Source of the DNA: Pseudomonas argentinensis
GTDB lineage: Bacteria; Pseudomonadota; Gammaproteobacteria; Pseudomonadales; Pseudomonadaceae
Direction of reading: 5' to 3'
NCBI RefSeq assembly: GCF_001839655.2
Contig: NZ_CP056087.1
Location: 2,914,001-2,978,000 of the forward strand
DNA length: 64,000 nucleotides
Under the pieces are notes generated by a model. It saw nothing but the letters and a program-made list of their open reading frames with translations. It was not told the DNA's origin and did no database searches. Both the position numbers and the translations under genes were made by a program. This document shows, one piece after another, positions 47,811 to 58,024 of the stretch; positions within the stretch are counted from its first letter, which is position 1; each line of letters begins with the position of its first letter.

Positions 47811-47855
47811 GCCGCGCGCAGCAGTCTGCGCGGCCAGCAACCATCAGAGGTAGGG

Positions 47856-48851
47856 ATGTACGAGGAAGACAACGCGCAGTGGGGCCTGGTGCACGGCTTC
47901 GTGCTGGACGGCAAGGGCGGCGCCCAGGCGGTGGCCCGCGAGCACCTCGACGGCTTGCAGCTCGAGGACGGGCAGAGCCTGTGGCTGCACTGGGATCGCA
48001 GCCACCCGCAGACCCAGAGCTGGCTGCGCCGCGACAGTGGTCTGAGCGAGTTCGCCTGTGACCTGCTGCTGGAGGAAAATACCCGCCCGCGGGCCTTGCC
48101 GCTGCCGGACGACGAATTGCTGCTGTTCCTGCGCGGCGTCAATCTCAACCCTGGGGCCGAGCCCGAGGACATGGTCTCGGTGCGCATCTCCGCGGGCGCG
48201 CAGCGGGTGATCTCGCTGCGCTTGCGTCCGCTGCGGGCCACCGAAGACCTGATCGAACGGCTGCAGGCAGGTAAGGGGCCGAGAAACCCTTCCGAGCTGA
48301 TCCTGCAGCTCAGCGATTACCTCACCGACAAGATCGAGGATCTGGTGACCGGGCTTTCCGACCTGGTCGACGAGCAGGAAGAGCAGGTCGATGGCAACGA
48401 GCGCAGCTTGCCCGATCACGGCCTGCTGCTGCATATCCGTCGCCGCGCCGCGGGCCTGCGCCGCTTCCTGTCGCCGCAACGGGATATCTACGCGCAGCTC
48501 ACCCGCAGCCAGTTGCCCTGGTTGAGCCACGAAGACAGCCTGTACTGGAACGAGCTCAACAACCGCCTGCTGCGCTATCTCGAGGAGCTGGAACTGACGC
48601 GCGAGCGCATCGGCCTGCTGCTGGAAACGGAGAACCGCCGGCTCGACGTGCGCATGAACCACATCATGTTCCGCTTCGGCATCATCACCTGCATCTTCCT
48701 GCCCATGAGTTTCGTCACCGGCCTTTTGGGCATCAACGTCGGCGGTATTCCCGGTGCGCAGAGCCCCTATGGCTTCCTGGTCGCGTGCCTGCTCATGGTA
48801 TTGATCGGCCTCGGCCAGTGGCTGCTGTTTCGCCGCCTGCGCTGGGTGTGA
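47856..48851 (+). CDS. CorA-family zinc/magnesium transporter, ZntB-like
   Basis: 331-residue CorA-superfamily protein. A long N-terminal cytoplasmic funnel domain ends in an extended helix (about 190-265), followed by two C-terminal helices. The loop motif is GINVGG, the ZntB-type variant of the CorA GMN motif. The final RRLRWV tail is basic. It lies immediately upstream of crfX. The ion specificity (zinc rather than magnesium) is inferred from the GIN motif. Confidence 0.9.
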   Translation: MYEEDNAQWGLVHGFVLDGKGGAQAVAREHLDGLQLEDGQSLWLHWDRSHPQTQSWLRRDSGLSEFACDLLLEENTRPRALPLPDDELLLFLRGVNLNPGAEPEDMVSVRISAGAQRVISLRLRPLRATEDLIERLQAGKGPRNPSELILQLSDYLTDKIEDLVTGLSDLVDEQEEQVDGNERSLPDHGLLLHIRRRAAGLRRFLSPQRDIYAQLTRSQLPWLSHEDSLYWNELNNRLLRYLEELELTRERIGLLLETENRRLDVRMNHIMFRFGIITCIFLPMSFVTGLLGINVGGIPGAQSPYGFLVACLLMVLIGLGQWLLFRRLRWV

Positions 48852-48905
48852 TGTGACTCGCCGCGCAGCCGCTTCGTCTAGCGGAGACGTTCTGTGAGGT
48901 CTGCC

Positions 48906-49154
48906 ATGCACGATCCATTCGAAGAATCTCTGCGTGATCTGTTGAAAACCCCGTCTTCGCCGGCGCGCGACGACGATGCCTGCTTGAACCGGGTGCTGAA
49001 AACCGCCAACCGCCAGGTGGGCGCGGGCGACCTGTTCGGCCTGATGGGGCACTGGGCCAGCGCCCTGATGATCGCCCTCAACACTGGCTCTTCCCATGTC
49101 GCACCGGTGTCCCGCCGCCGTGCTTGTGCTCGTTCCTCCGATAAGGCTCAATGA
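48906..49154 (+). CDS. crfX: CrfX, small protein of the sigX region
   Basis: 82-residue protein. The N-terminal half is charged (DPFEESLRDLLKTPSS) and a short hydrophobic stretch follows (LMGHWASALMIALN). Position directly before cmpX, sigX and oprF, together with size, identifies it as the crfX gene of Pseudomonas. Function is not well defined; in the genus it belongs to the SigX cell-envelope-stress regulon. It ends one base before the cmpX ATG. Confidence 0.85.
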   Translation: MHDPFEESLRDLLKTPSSPARDDDACLNRVLKTANRQVGAGDLFGLMGHWASALMIALNTGSSHVAPVSRRRACARSSDKAQ

Positions 49155-49155
49155 A

Positions 49156-49980
49156 ATGGAACTCGATCCCTGGACCCATAGCCTGGTCGCCGCGATGACG
49201 GCGCTGTGGACGAAAGTCGCTAGCTTCATTCCCAACCTGTTCGTGGCGCTGGTGCTGGTGCTGCTGGGTTTCATCGTAGCCAAGCTGCTCGACACCTTGC
49301 TCTCCAAGCTGCTCGGCAAGCTGGGCCTGGATCGCCTGATGGCCGGCACCGGCCTGACCAAGATACTGGGTCGCGCGGGCTTCCAGGTGCCGGTTTCCAC
49401 CCTGATCGGCAAGATCGTCTACTGGTTCGTGCTGCTGATATTCCTGGTCTCGGCTGCCGAGTCGCTGGGCCTGGAGCGCGTTTCCGCGACCCTCGACGTA
49501 CTGGCGCTATACCTGCCCAAGGTATTCGGTGCGGCGCTGATCCTGCTTGCCGGTGTGCTGCTCGCCCATCTGCTCAGCGGCCTGGTGCGTGGCGCCGCCG
49601 AAGGTGTCGGTCTGGAGTATGCCCATGGCCTGGCGCGACTGGCCCAGGGCCTGGTGATCATCATCAGCATCTCCGTGGCCATCGGTCAGCTGGAGGTCAA
49701 GACCGACCTGCTCAACAACGTCATCGCCATCGTGCTGATTTCCGTCGGCCTGGCGGTGGCGCTGGCGCTGGGGTTGGGCAGCCGCGAACTGGCCAGCCAG
49801 ATCCTGGCCGGCATTTACGTACGTGAGCTGTACCAGGTCGGCCAGGCAATCGAGGTGGGCGGCGTCGAAGGACAGATCGAGGAGATCGGTACGGTCAAGA
49901 CCACCGTGCTGACGGACTCCGGTGAGCTGGTGTCGCTCGCCAATCGCGTGCTGCTCGAGGAGCGGGTAAGCAGCCGCTAA
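49156..49980 (+). CDS. cmpX: CmpX, mechanosensitive-channel-like membrane protein
   Basis: 274-residue protein with a hydrophobic N-terminal half (helices about 20-45, 78-98, 115-140, 160-180 and 188-208) and a small C-terminal beta domain (GGVEGQIEEIGTVKTTVLTDSG) related to the MscS fold. In Pseudomonas, cmpX lies upstream of sigX and affects envelope stress and c-di-GMP output. The ATG at 49156 is taken because it begins directly after crfX. A strong hairpin separates it from sigX. Confidence 0.92.
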   Translation: MELDPWTHSLVAAMTALWTKVASFIPNLFVALVLVLLGFIVAKLLDTLLSKLLGKLGLDRLMAGTGLTKILGRAGFQVPVSTLIGKIVYWFVLLIFLVSAAESLGLERVSATLDVLALYLPKVFGAALILLAGVLLAHLLSGLVRGAAEGVGLEYAHGLARLAQGLVIIISISVAIGQLEVKTDLLNNVIAIVLISVGLAVALALGLGSRELASQILAGIYVRELYQVGQAIEVGGVEGQIEEIGTVKTTVLTDSGELVSLANRVLLEERVSSR

Positions 49981-50007
49981 GGGGCATTTCTGCTACCCTA
50001 TGCGCCC

Positions 50008-50043
50008 AGCCAGCGGCCTGTTCGAACAGGCGCTGGCTGTTTT
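50008..50043 (+). terminator. Terminator/attenuator hairpin between cmpX and sigX
   Basis: Arms AGCCAGCG-(G)-CCTG / CAGG-CGCTGGCT with a TTCGAA loop, then GTTTT. It lies 27-60 bp before the sigX TTG. It could end the cmpX transcript or limit read-through into sigX. Confidence 0.65.
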
Positions 50044-50069
50044 CGTCCTGACCGTTGGCCCGACCTGCT

Positions 50070-50660
50070 TTGAACGCACCCCAATCACCGTCACTGCGCT
50101 ATGACCCACGCGAGCTCTCCGACGAGGAGCTGGTGGCGCGTGCCCATGACGAGCTGTTCCATGTCACCCGTGCTTACGAAGAATTGATGCGTCGTTACCA
50201 GCGCACCCTGTTCAATGTATGCGCGCGATATTTAGGGAACGATCGAGATGCCGACGATGTCTGTCAGGAAGTGATGCTCAAGGTTCTTTATGGGCTGAAG
50301 AACTTCGAGGGTAAATCGAAGTTCAAGACCTGGCTCTACAGCATTACCTACAACGAATGCATCACTCAGTACCGCAAGGAGCGTCGCAAACGTCGTTTGA
50401 TGGATGCGCTGAGTTTGGATCCTCTGGAAGAGGCGTCGGAAGAAAAGGCGCCGAAGATAGAGGATCGAGGCGGATTGGATCGCTGGCTCGTGCATGTCAA
50501 CCCAATCGACCGGGAGATCCTGGTACTGCGTTTTGTCGCAGAGCTGGAGTTTCAGGAGATCGCCGACATCATGCACATGGGGCTCAGTGCAACCAAAATG
50601 CGCTACAAGCGCGCGTTGGACCGATTGCGGGAAAAGTTTGCAGGTATTACCGAAAGTTAG
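50070..50660 (+). CDS. sigX: ECF sigma factor SigX
   Basis: 196-residue extracytoplasmic-function sigma factor controlling envelope and fatty-acid genes, including oprF. Region 2 has RTLFNVCARYLGNDRDADDVCQEV and the core KFKTWLYSITYN; region 4 has EFQEIADIMHMGLSATKMRYKRALD. The start is probably the TTG at 50070: it gives an N-terminus (NAPQSPSLRYDPREL) and length equal to known SigX. A TTG 15 bases upstream is also in frame. oprF follows 105 bp downstream. Confidence 0.95.
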   Translation: MNAPQSPSLRYDPRELSDEELVARAHDELFHVTRAYEELMRRYQRTLFNVCARYLGNDRDADDVCQEVMLKVLYGLKNFEGKSKFKTWLYSITYNECITQYRKERRKRRLMDALSLDPLEEASEEKAPKIEDRGGLDRWLVHVNPIDREILVLRFVAELEFQEIADIMHMGLSATKMRYKRALDRLREKFAGITES

Positions 50661-50765
50661 TTCGGTGCAGGCTTTAACTGGCAAAGGTGAGTTTTGTTAA
50701 ACTTACCGCAGACTCGCATGTCTACCTGCATGCGGATCAATCACTCATAGATGGGGATTTAACGG

Positions 50766-51746
50766 ATGAAACTGAAAAACACCTTAGGCGTAGTCATTGG
50801 CTCCTTGGTAGCCGCTACCTCCATGGGCGTGCTGGCTCAAGGCCAAGGCGCTGTCGAGGTGGAAGGCTTTGCCAACCGCTACTTCACCGACGTTCAGCGT
50901 GATTTCGCTCATGACGAAGGCAACCTGTTCGGCGCAAGCGTTGGTTACTACCTGACCGACGATGTCGAGCTGGCACTGTCCTACGGCGAGTACCACGACC
51001 TGCGTGGCGAAGGCGCTGCTGGCAGCAAGAACATCAAGGGCAACCTGACTGATCTGAAAGCCCTCTACCACTTCGGCCAGCCGGGTGTAGGTCTGCGTCC
51101 TTATGTCTCCGGCGGCGTTGGTCACCAGAGCATCGGCGACGCCAACAGAAGCGGCCGTGACACTTCCACTCTGGCCATCGTTGGCGGCGGCGCGAAGTAC
51201 TACTTCACCGAGATGCTGTACGCTCGTGCTGGCGTTGAAGCCCTGTACAACATCGACAAGGGTGACACCGAATGGCAAGCCGGCGTGGGTGTCGGTCTGA
51301 ACTTCGGCGGTAGCACCCGTCAGGTCGCTCAGGTAACCGAGCCGGCTCCAGAGCCAGTTCCGGCACCGGCTCCGGTCGTTGAAGAAGCTCCGCAAGTCGT
51401 TCGCGTCGAACTGGACGTGAAATTCGACTTCGACAAGGCTGCTGTCAAGCAAGAAAGCTACGGTGACATCAAGAACCTGGCTGACTTCATGAACCAGTAC
51501 CCGCAAACCAGCACCACCGTTGAAGGTCACACTGACTCCGTCGGTACCGACGCGTACAACCAGAAGCTGTCCGAGCGCCGTGCAAACGCTGTTCGTGACG
51601 TGCTGGTCAACCAGTACGGCGTAGGCGCTGATCGCGTCAACTCCGTTGGTTACGGCGAGTCCCGTCCGGTTGCTGACAACGCCACCGAAGAAGGCCGCGC
51701 TATCAACCGTCGCGTTGAAGCCGAAGTCGAAGCCCAAGCCCAGTAA
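50766..51746 (+). CDS. oprF: Major outer membrane porin OprF
   Basis: 326-residue OmpA-like porin. The signal peptide ends in VLAQ; the N-terminal eight-stranded beta barrel spans about residues 25-180. A Pro/Glu/Ala-rich hinge (EPAPEPVPAPAPVVEEAP) follows, then the peptidoglycan-binding OmpA domain with VEGHTDSVGTDAYNQKLSERR. Codon choice is that of a highly expressed gene. It has its own leader and a strong terminator, and lies downstream of sigX as in other Pseudomonas. Confidence 0.97.
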   Translation: MKLKNTLGVVIGSLVAATSMGVLAQGQGAVEVEGFANRYFTDVQRDFAHDEGNLFGASVGYYLTDDVELALSYGEYHDLRGEGAAGSKNIKGNLTDLKALYHFGQPGVGLRPYVSGGVGHQSIGDANRSGRDTSTLAIVGGGAKYYFTEMLYARAGVEALYNIDKGDTEWQAGVGVGLNFGGSTRQVAQVTEPAPEPVPAPAPVVEEAPQVVRVELDVKFDFDKAAVKQESYGDIKNLADFMNQYPQTSTTVEGHTDSVGTDAYNQKLSERRANAVRDVLVNQYGVGADRVNSVGYGESRPVADNATEEGRAINRRVEAEVEAQAQ

Positions 51747-51763
51747 TAGGCTCAGGCGTCACG

Positions 51764-51789
51764 AAAAACCCGGCCTAGGCCGGGTTTTT
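51764..51789 (+). terminator. Intrinsic terminator of oprF
   Basis: Twelve-base arms AAAAACCCGGCC / GGCCGGGTTTTT with a 2-base loop, 17 bp after the oprF stop. Confidence 0.92.
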
Positions 51790-52032
51790 CTTTGCCCTCA
51801 GAAAGGCTGGGGGCAAATAAGAACGGCACCTACCAGAGCACCCGATGGGGGAAGGTGATCTGGCAGATGCCGTGTCCGTTACCTGGCTTCCCATAAGAGC
51901 GGCGCAAGGTGTCGTTCATTTTCTTGAAGCAAACATCGCGCCAAACGCCCTGCGGCTACTTGGCGGTACTAAGCGCTGTTTATTTGCAGGATCTGAACCA
52001 CTGGCGGGCAACGCACCTTGTCGTGTGCTTCT

Positions 52033-52347
52033 TTATGAGGCAGGGCAGGCCCGGGCTTCCTCGACATAGTCCCTGAGCCAGCGCAGCACTTCCACAGCCT
52101 CCCAGCGATTGGGATCGAACATCGCGTAGGCCAATCCCTGGTAGCCCACCACATCCAGCTGACGGTGATAGCCAGCCCGTTGCAGCAGCGCTTCGATCTC
52201 GGCAAAGCAGGTATTGAAGTGCAGGCGATTGAACGGCGTTTTACCTTCGGTAACGATCCCCTCCAGATGCAGTTCCTCGACGATGAGGCGCACCTTGTCC
52301 AGCGGCATCCGATTGACCGTGTGTTTGAGTTGCAATACGTCCAGCAT
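52033..52347 (-). CDS. Small conserved hypothetical protein (104 aa)
   Basis: Not recognised. The ATG at 52347 has GGGAG about 8 bases upstream on the minus strand. The frame is open farther 5', but that part overlaps the lipoprotein gene and looks non-coding. The product is soluble and acidic (LDKVRLIVEELHLEG, VEVLRWLRDYVEEA), with one Cys in the middle and one near the end. It lies alone between oprF and a lipoprotein gene. No function is proposed. Confidence 0.68.
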   Translation of the reverse strand: MLDVLQLKHTVNRMPLDKVRLIVEELHLEGIVTEGKTPFNRLHFNTCFAEIEALLQRAGYHRQLDVVGYQGLAYAMFDPNRWEAVEVLRWLRDYVEEARACPAS

Positions 52348-52542
52348 CGTTAGGCTCCCGCTATAGGCCTGATCTCGGCTGGAATGTTCCGAGCCCGTGA
52401 TCATGTGGTGACGGCTGCTAGGGTAATTCAAAAGTACTGTACAAATAAACAGTATTCGGTAATAGTGAGTCTCGACGCTTGTCGACTCCCATGTGCGGCG
52501 GCGCTGCGTGGCGCTGCTCATCAATGCCGAGGACTCCCTGTA

Positions 52543-52935
52543 ATGCACCAGATACTCATGACAATTGTGCTGTTGGTAACGCTGACCGGTTGCGTGCAAC
52601 CCCAGGTCGAGCAACCCAAGGTCAATGCCAATTACCTGGTCATCGAAGACAGCCAGGCCTGGGCTGTGCTGGTTTCCGATGGCAAGCGTGTTGAAGAGCA
52701 CGGTGTGGTGGTCGATGCCATCAAGCTGGCCAGCAACGATGCTCCCGTGGCCGCCAGCTACGTGATCGACACGCCAAATTGCGGCAAGCTGCAGTGGCTG
52801 GTCGAGCGTCAGGACGCCGCCGATGGCGTGACCACACGCATGACCCTGCACGACAACAAGCAGCTGGGCGCATCGAATTGCGTGATCGGCGAGGGCCTGA
52901 CGCGAATCTGGACGGTGCTGGACTATTCCAGTTGA
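52543..52935 (+). CDS. Small hypothetical lipoprotein (130 aa)
   Basis: The N-terminus is a short signal peptide with lipobox LTGC (Cys about residue 17), so membrane anchoring is expected. The rest is a compact, mostly beta domain with two further Cys (NCGKLQW and SNCVIGEG) that could form a disulfide. I do not recognise a family. It converges on the LysR gene with an 18-bp gap. Confidence 0.75.
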   Translation: MHQILMTIVLLVTLTGCVQPQVEQPKVNANYLVIEDSQAWAVLVSDGKRVEEHGVVVDAIKLASNDAPVAASYVIDTPNCGKLQWLVERQDAADGVTTRMTLHDNKQLGASNCVIGEGLTRIWTVLDYSS

Positions 52936-52952
52936 ACTTGGTCCAGCTGACC

Positions 52953-53888
52953 TCAGGCGCCGACGCTGACTGCCGCTTTGCGTTCTTCGGCGGTGATGCG
53001 CTGGCAGATCTCGATGATCTGTTCACGCATCCAGCGGTTGGCGGGATCCTGGTCAGTACTGTCGTGCCAGTACAGGTGGGTTTCCAGCGAGGGGATGCCG
53101 GCCACTGGCAGTTCGCTGAAATGCAGGTCGTTGTCGCGGGCAAAGCGCTCCGGTACGGTGATCGCCATGTCGGTGTCGCGCATCACCCGGCAGGCCATCA
53201 GGTAATGCTGCGAACGCAGGGCGATACGTCGCTGAATACCCATCTTTCCGAGTGCCAGGTCGACATAGCCCAGGCCGCTGCGGCGGCTGGATATCTGGAT
53301 ATGGGTCAGTGACAGATAGGCCTCCAGGCTGAGCTTTTCCTTGGCCAGTGGATGCCCGTGGCGCATGGCGCAGACATAGCGATCTTCCATCAGTTTGACG
53401 TGGCGCACCTGCGGGTCGATGTTCAGTGGTGCGTCCACGGCGAAATCCAGCCGGCCGGCGGCCAGTTCCTTGGTGGTTTCGCGACGGCGAACCAGCATGC
53501 TTTCGATGGTCACGCTTGGTGCCTGGCGGCGCAGGCGCTGGAACAGCGGCGGCAGCACCACCGCTTCGGTCAGGTCGGTCATGCTGATGCGAAAGCTCTT
53601 GGTCGCCTGCGCCGGGTTGAAGGTGCGGCTTTCCTGTACCGAGATGCGCAACTGCTGCAAGGCGTTGCGCACCGGGGTGATGATGTTCTGCGCCATGGGC
53701 GTGGGCACCATGCCCTGGGCGGTGCGCACGAACAACGGGTCGTTGAAGGTCTCGCGCAGACGGGCCAGGGCATTGGATACCGCGGGCTGGGTAATGCCGA
53801 CGATCTGCCCGGCGCGGGTGAGGTTGGCTTCGGTGTAAATGGCGTCGAAGACCACGAAAAGATTGAGATCCACCTTGTTCAGGTTCAT
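52953..53888 (-). CDS. LysR-type transcriptional regulator
   Basis: 311-residue LysR protein. The N-terminal winged helix is DLNLFVVFDAIYTEANLTRAGQIVGITQPAVSNALARLRETF; a substrate-binding-like C-terminal domain follows. It is divergent from an acyl-CoA dehydrogenase gene with a 140-bp gap, the usual layout of a LysR protein regulating its neighbour. An acyl-CoA or fatty-acid-derived effector is an inference from that. Confidence 0.9.
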   Translation of the reverse strand: MNLNKVDLNLFVVFDAIYTEANLTRAGQIVGITQPAVSNALARLRETFNDPLFVRTAQGMVPTPMAQNIITPVRNALQQLRISVQESRTFNPAQATKSFRISMTDLTEAVVLPPLFQRLRRQAPSVTIESMLVRRRETTKELAAGRLDFAVDAPLNIDPQVRHVKLMEDRYVCAMRHGHPLAKEKLSLEAYLSLTHIQISSRRSGLGYVDLALGKMGIQRRIALRSQHYLMACRVMRDTDMAITVPERFARDNDLHFSELPVAGIPSLETHLYWHDSTDQDPANRWMREQIIEICQRITAEERKAAVSVGA

Positions 53889-54028
53889 GCCTGAGCGACT
53901 CCGTGCGTTGTTCTTGTGCGCCGATCTTATATCGGTGATGAATGTTTATACACGCTGAAAATAGCGTCGATAAATGACCCGCCGTCCACTAGCATCCTCC
54001 GCACACAGAAATGCAGCCGAGGTGCGCC

Positions 54029-55236
<1,208 letters not shown>

Positions 55237-55240
<4 letters not shown>

Positions 55241-55431
55241 CTGCCCGGCTCCTTGTCAGTGCCCGGCACCAGGCTCAGCTTCTCGCCGTTCAGGCGCATG
55301 TGCAACTGGGCCGCGAAGGCCCGCGCGGCGCCCTCATCGTCGAACATCAGCGTGCGCTTGCCCAGGCGCACGCACCAGCGTGCCCCGTCGGGTCGGTCCA
55401 TGCGTTCAAGCAGCACGTCTCGTTCGCTCAC
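55237..55431 (-). CDS. Small conserved hypothetical protein (64 aa)
   Basis: The ATG overlaps the stop of the TerC-family gene (ATGA-type coupling), so it is probably translated from the same mRNA. The product is charged and soluble ([26 protein letters not shown]) with no known motif. It ends tail-to-tail with the acyl-CoA dehydrogenase; the two TAG stops share a CTAG. Function unknown. Confidence 0.65.
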
Positions 55432-56420
55432 GTCGTCTCGGCAGGTTTCTTGTCACGGGTTTTCAGCAACGACAGGATCACGCCGCCGGCCAGTACGCCC
55501 ATGGTAACGCCGAGCGACAGCAGGGCGGGCACCTTGATGAAGCCGTGCAGGAAAATCTTGCAGCCGATGAACATCAGCACGATGGCCAGTGCGTACTTGA
55601 GGTACACGAAGCGGTGCATCAGCGCAGCCAGGGCGAAGTACAGGGCGCGCAGGCCGAGGATCGCGAAGATGTTCGAGGTGTAGGCGATGAACGGATCCTG
55701 GGTTATGGCGAATACCGCTGGCACGCTGTCCACCGCGAATACCAGGTCCGCCAGTTCGATCAGCACCAGGGCCAGCAGCAGCGGGGTGGCGAACAGCAGC
55801 ATCTTGCCGCTGGCCGGGTCCTTCTGGCGTACCAGGAATTTGCCGCCGTGCAGGTCATCGGTGACCCGGATGTGCTTGCGCAGGAAGATCAGCAGCTTGT
55901 TCTGCGACAGGTCCGGGTGCTCGTCATGATCCTTGCTGAACAGCATCTTGATGCCGGTGAACAGCAGGAACGCGCCGAACACGTAGAGGATCCAGTCGAA
56001 CTCCTGCACCAGGGCGGTGCCCAGGCCGATCATGATGGCGCGCAGCACGACCACGCCGATGATCCCCCAGAACAAGACGCGGTGCTGGTATTTGCGCGGG
56101 ATGCCGAAGAAGCCGAGGATCATCGCCATCACGAAGACGTTGTCCATCGACAGCGACTGTTCGACCAGAAAGCCCGTGTAGAACTCCAGCGCCTTGGTGG
56201 CGCCCAGTTCCCACCACACCCAGCCACCAAAGGCGACGCCCACGCTGAAGTAGCCCGAGTAGAGCAGCAGGCTCTCGCGCATTTCGATTTCGTGTTGGTC
56301 GCGGTGCAGCACGCCGAGATCGAAGACCAGCAGCGCGATGACGATGACGATGAAGGCCAGCCAGAAATAGTACGGGGTGCCGAGAAACGGCGTGAGCATA
56401 AAGGCATGTAGAGCTGTCAT
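55428..56420 (-). CDS. TerC/Alx family membrane protein
   Basis: 330-residue integral membrane protein with about nine helices. The TerC signature region (QSLSMDNVFVMAMI) and the repeated acidic motif (ELADLVFAVDSVPAVFAIT) are present. The long soluble loop between residues 165 and 210 is His/Asp-rich, as in Alx. Members export manganese or other divalent ions or protect against tellurite. No manganese riboswitch of the yybP-ykoY type is evident upstream; instead a perfect 9-bp inverted repeat is present. Confidence 0.9.
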   Translation of the reverse strand: MTALHAFMLTPFLGTPYYFWLAFIVIVIALLVFDLGVLHRDQHEIEMRESLLLYSGYFSVGVAFGGWVWWELGATKALEFYTGFLVEQSLSMDNVFVMAMILGFFGIPRKYQHRVLFWGIIGVVVLRAIMIGLGTALVQEFDWILYVFGAFLLFTGIKMLFSKDHDEHPDLSQNKLLIFLRKHIRVTDDLHGGKFLVRQKDPASGKMLLFATPLLLALVLIELADLVFAVDSVPAVFAITQDPFIAYTSNIFAILGLRALYFALAALMHRFVYLKYALAIVLMFIGCKIFLHGFIKVPALLSLGVTMGVLAGGVILSLLKTRDKKPAETT

Positions 56421-56439
56421 GGGCCCTCCCTGTCGATGC

Positions 56440-56460
56440 CTAAGTTGAGATTCAACTTAG
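56440..56460. promoter_or_regulatory. Perfect inverted repeat upstream of the TerC-family gene
   Basis: CTAAGTTGA-GAT-TCAACTTAG: 9-base arms, 3-base spacer, 20 bp before the TerC-family start. This AT-richer dyad could be a repressor operator or a short leader hairpin. No known binding protein is recognised. Confidence 0.45.
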
Positions 56461-56572
56461 TGACTCCGACATCACGATGAGGGGACTCATCGCCAGAGGG
56501 GCCCGGCGTCACATGTTCATAAGGCTAGGATGAATCGGGCGGTTCGGCAAGTACCTGCCGCGCCTGGAAAAA

Positions 56573-57952
56573 TCAGTAAACCCAGACCTCCACGCGGCGA
56601 TTCTTGATCCTGCCGCTGTCGCCTTCGTTGTCGGCGACCGGCAGGTCGTCACCCAGGCCGGTGACCTCACGCATCACCACACCTTCGCGAGCCAGTTCGC
56701 GGCGTACCGCCATGGCGCGCAACTTGGAAAGCAGCTCGGCACGGGCGGAGACCGCCTTGGGATCGCCAAAGCCGACCAGCACCACCCTGTTCTGCAGCTT
56801 GTCGTGCTGGCGCAGGTAGTCGAGCACGCGGCGCAGGTCCTGCTGCGCCTTGTTGTCCAGGCTGGCGCTGCCTTCCTGGAAACGAAAGTTCACCGACAGG
56901 CGCTGGGCATTGCGGGCCAGTTCCTGATAGGCCGGCGGCATATCCGCAGTGGCCTCGATTTTCACCGCTTCGACGGTCTGCGCGATGAAACCGTTCTGCG
57001 CGACGATTGCCTGGCCCCTGGGGCTCTGGGCGAATTGCAGCAGGGCTTCGGCCCAGGGATTGCTGCGCTTCGGCGGCCCGTACAGGAACAGGCGGCGCGA
57101 CAGCGGGTAATCCTCGGTGGCGATCAGCGTCACGCTCGGTGCCATCGGCTGCGAATCACCAGCGGCAATGGCCACCGCCTTGGCCTTGCGCACGTAGGGC
57201 AGGCCGATGAAACCGATGCCGTTGGGATCGCGGGCCACCGAGTCGGACAGCTGTTCGCTGGACTCGAAGCGCTTGGCCTTGGCCGACAATTGCTTGCCGT
57301 TGGCGCCCAGTACCAGTTCCTTGAAGGTGTCGAAGGTGCCGGAGTTGTCGTCCCGGGCGTACAGGTTGATGGCGCCGGCGCGGCCGCCAAGCTGCGACCA
57401 ATCGCTGACCTCCCCGGAGAAGATCTGCGCCAACTGCTGGGTGCTGAGTACGTCGATGGGGTTGCTAGGGTGTAACACGATGGCCAGCCCGTCGATGGCG
57501 ATGACCTGTTCGGCGTCCTGGCTCTTCATATTGCCGAGCGACGACAGGCTGGCGCTTTCGCTGTCCTTGATGGGGCGCGAAGAGGCGGCGAGTTCGGCGC
57601 TGCCCTGGCCGATGGCGGTGAAGCCGGTTCCCGACCCGTGGGCGGCGATGGTCACGGTAATCTTGCGGCCCGCGCCATTCAGCGCGCTGACCGCCTGCTC
57701 GTTTTCCTGGGTGACCCTGGTGCGAATGTCGTTGAGCCCTTGCTCCTGCATCAGGCCCTTGACCAGGGCCGGGCCGAGACTGGCGCCGATGGTGTTCGAG
57801 CCCTGAATGCGCAGCACCGGCCGGTCATCAGCCGGCAGGGGCAGGGCGGCGAAGGCCGTCCAGGGGCTCAGGTAGAAGACGAAACCGAGCAGCAGGAAGG
57901 TCGCCGTTCGGCTCCAGGTCTCATGGTCACAACGGGTTGAGGTGCGCAGCAT
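56573..57952 (-). CDS. PstS-like phosphate-binding protein fused to an OmpA domain
   Basis: 459-residue periplasmic/envelope fusion. After a signal segment, residues about 40-330 form a PstS-type phosphate-binding domain (IQGSNTIGASLGPAL, GSGTGF, NSGTFDTFKELV). Residues about 350-459 form an OmpA-like peptidoglycan-binding domain (FQEGSASLDNKA, VLVGFGDPKAVS, NRRVEVWVY). The ATG at 57952 has AAGGTGA about 8 bases upstream. The combination would tether a phosphate (or similar oxyanion) binder to the cell wall. No pst transporter genes are adjacent. Confidence 0.85.
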   Translation of the reverse strand: MLRTSTRCDHETWSRTATFLLLGFVFYLSPWTAFAALPLPADDRPVLRIQGSNTIGASLGPALVKGLMQEQGLNDIRTRVTQENEQAVSALNGAGRKITVTIAAHGSGTGFTAIGQGSAELAASSRPIKDSESASLSSLGNMKSQDAEQVIAIDGLAIVLHPSNPIDVLSTQQLAQIFSGEVSDWSQLGGRAGAINLYARDDNSGTFDTFKELVLGANGKQLSAKAKRFESSEQLSDSVARDPNGIGFIGLPYVRKAKAVAIAAGDSQPMAPSVTLIATEDYPLSRRLFLYGPPKRSNPWAEALLQFAQSPRGQAIVAQNGFIAQTVEAVKIEATADMPPAYQELARNAQRLSVNFRFQEGSASLDNKAQQDLRRVLDYLRQHDKLQNRVVLVGFGDPKAVSARAELLSKLRAMAVRRELAREGVVMREVTGLGDDLPVADNEGDSGRIKNRRVEVWVY

Positions 57953-58024
57953 GCGGCAATCACCTTGCAAGGGGCGGTTGAAGTGCTGCGACGATAAGAC
58001 AGAAAAATGACTACACGATGACGG

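Noticed and set aside
56421..56572. yybP-ykoY manganese riboswitch upstream of the TerC-family gene
   Set aside because: The expected conserved purine-rich and GCC loops were not found in the 152-bp leader; only a simple dyad is visible.
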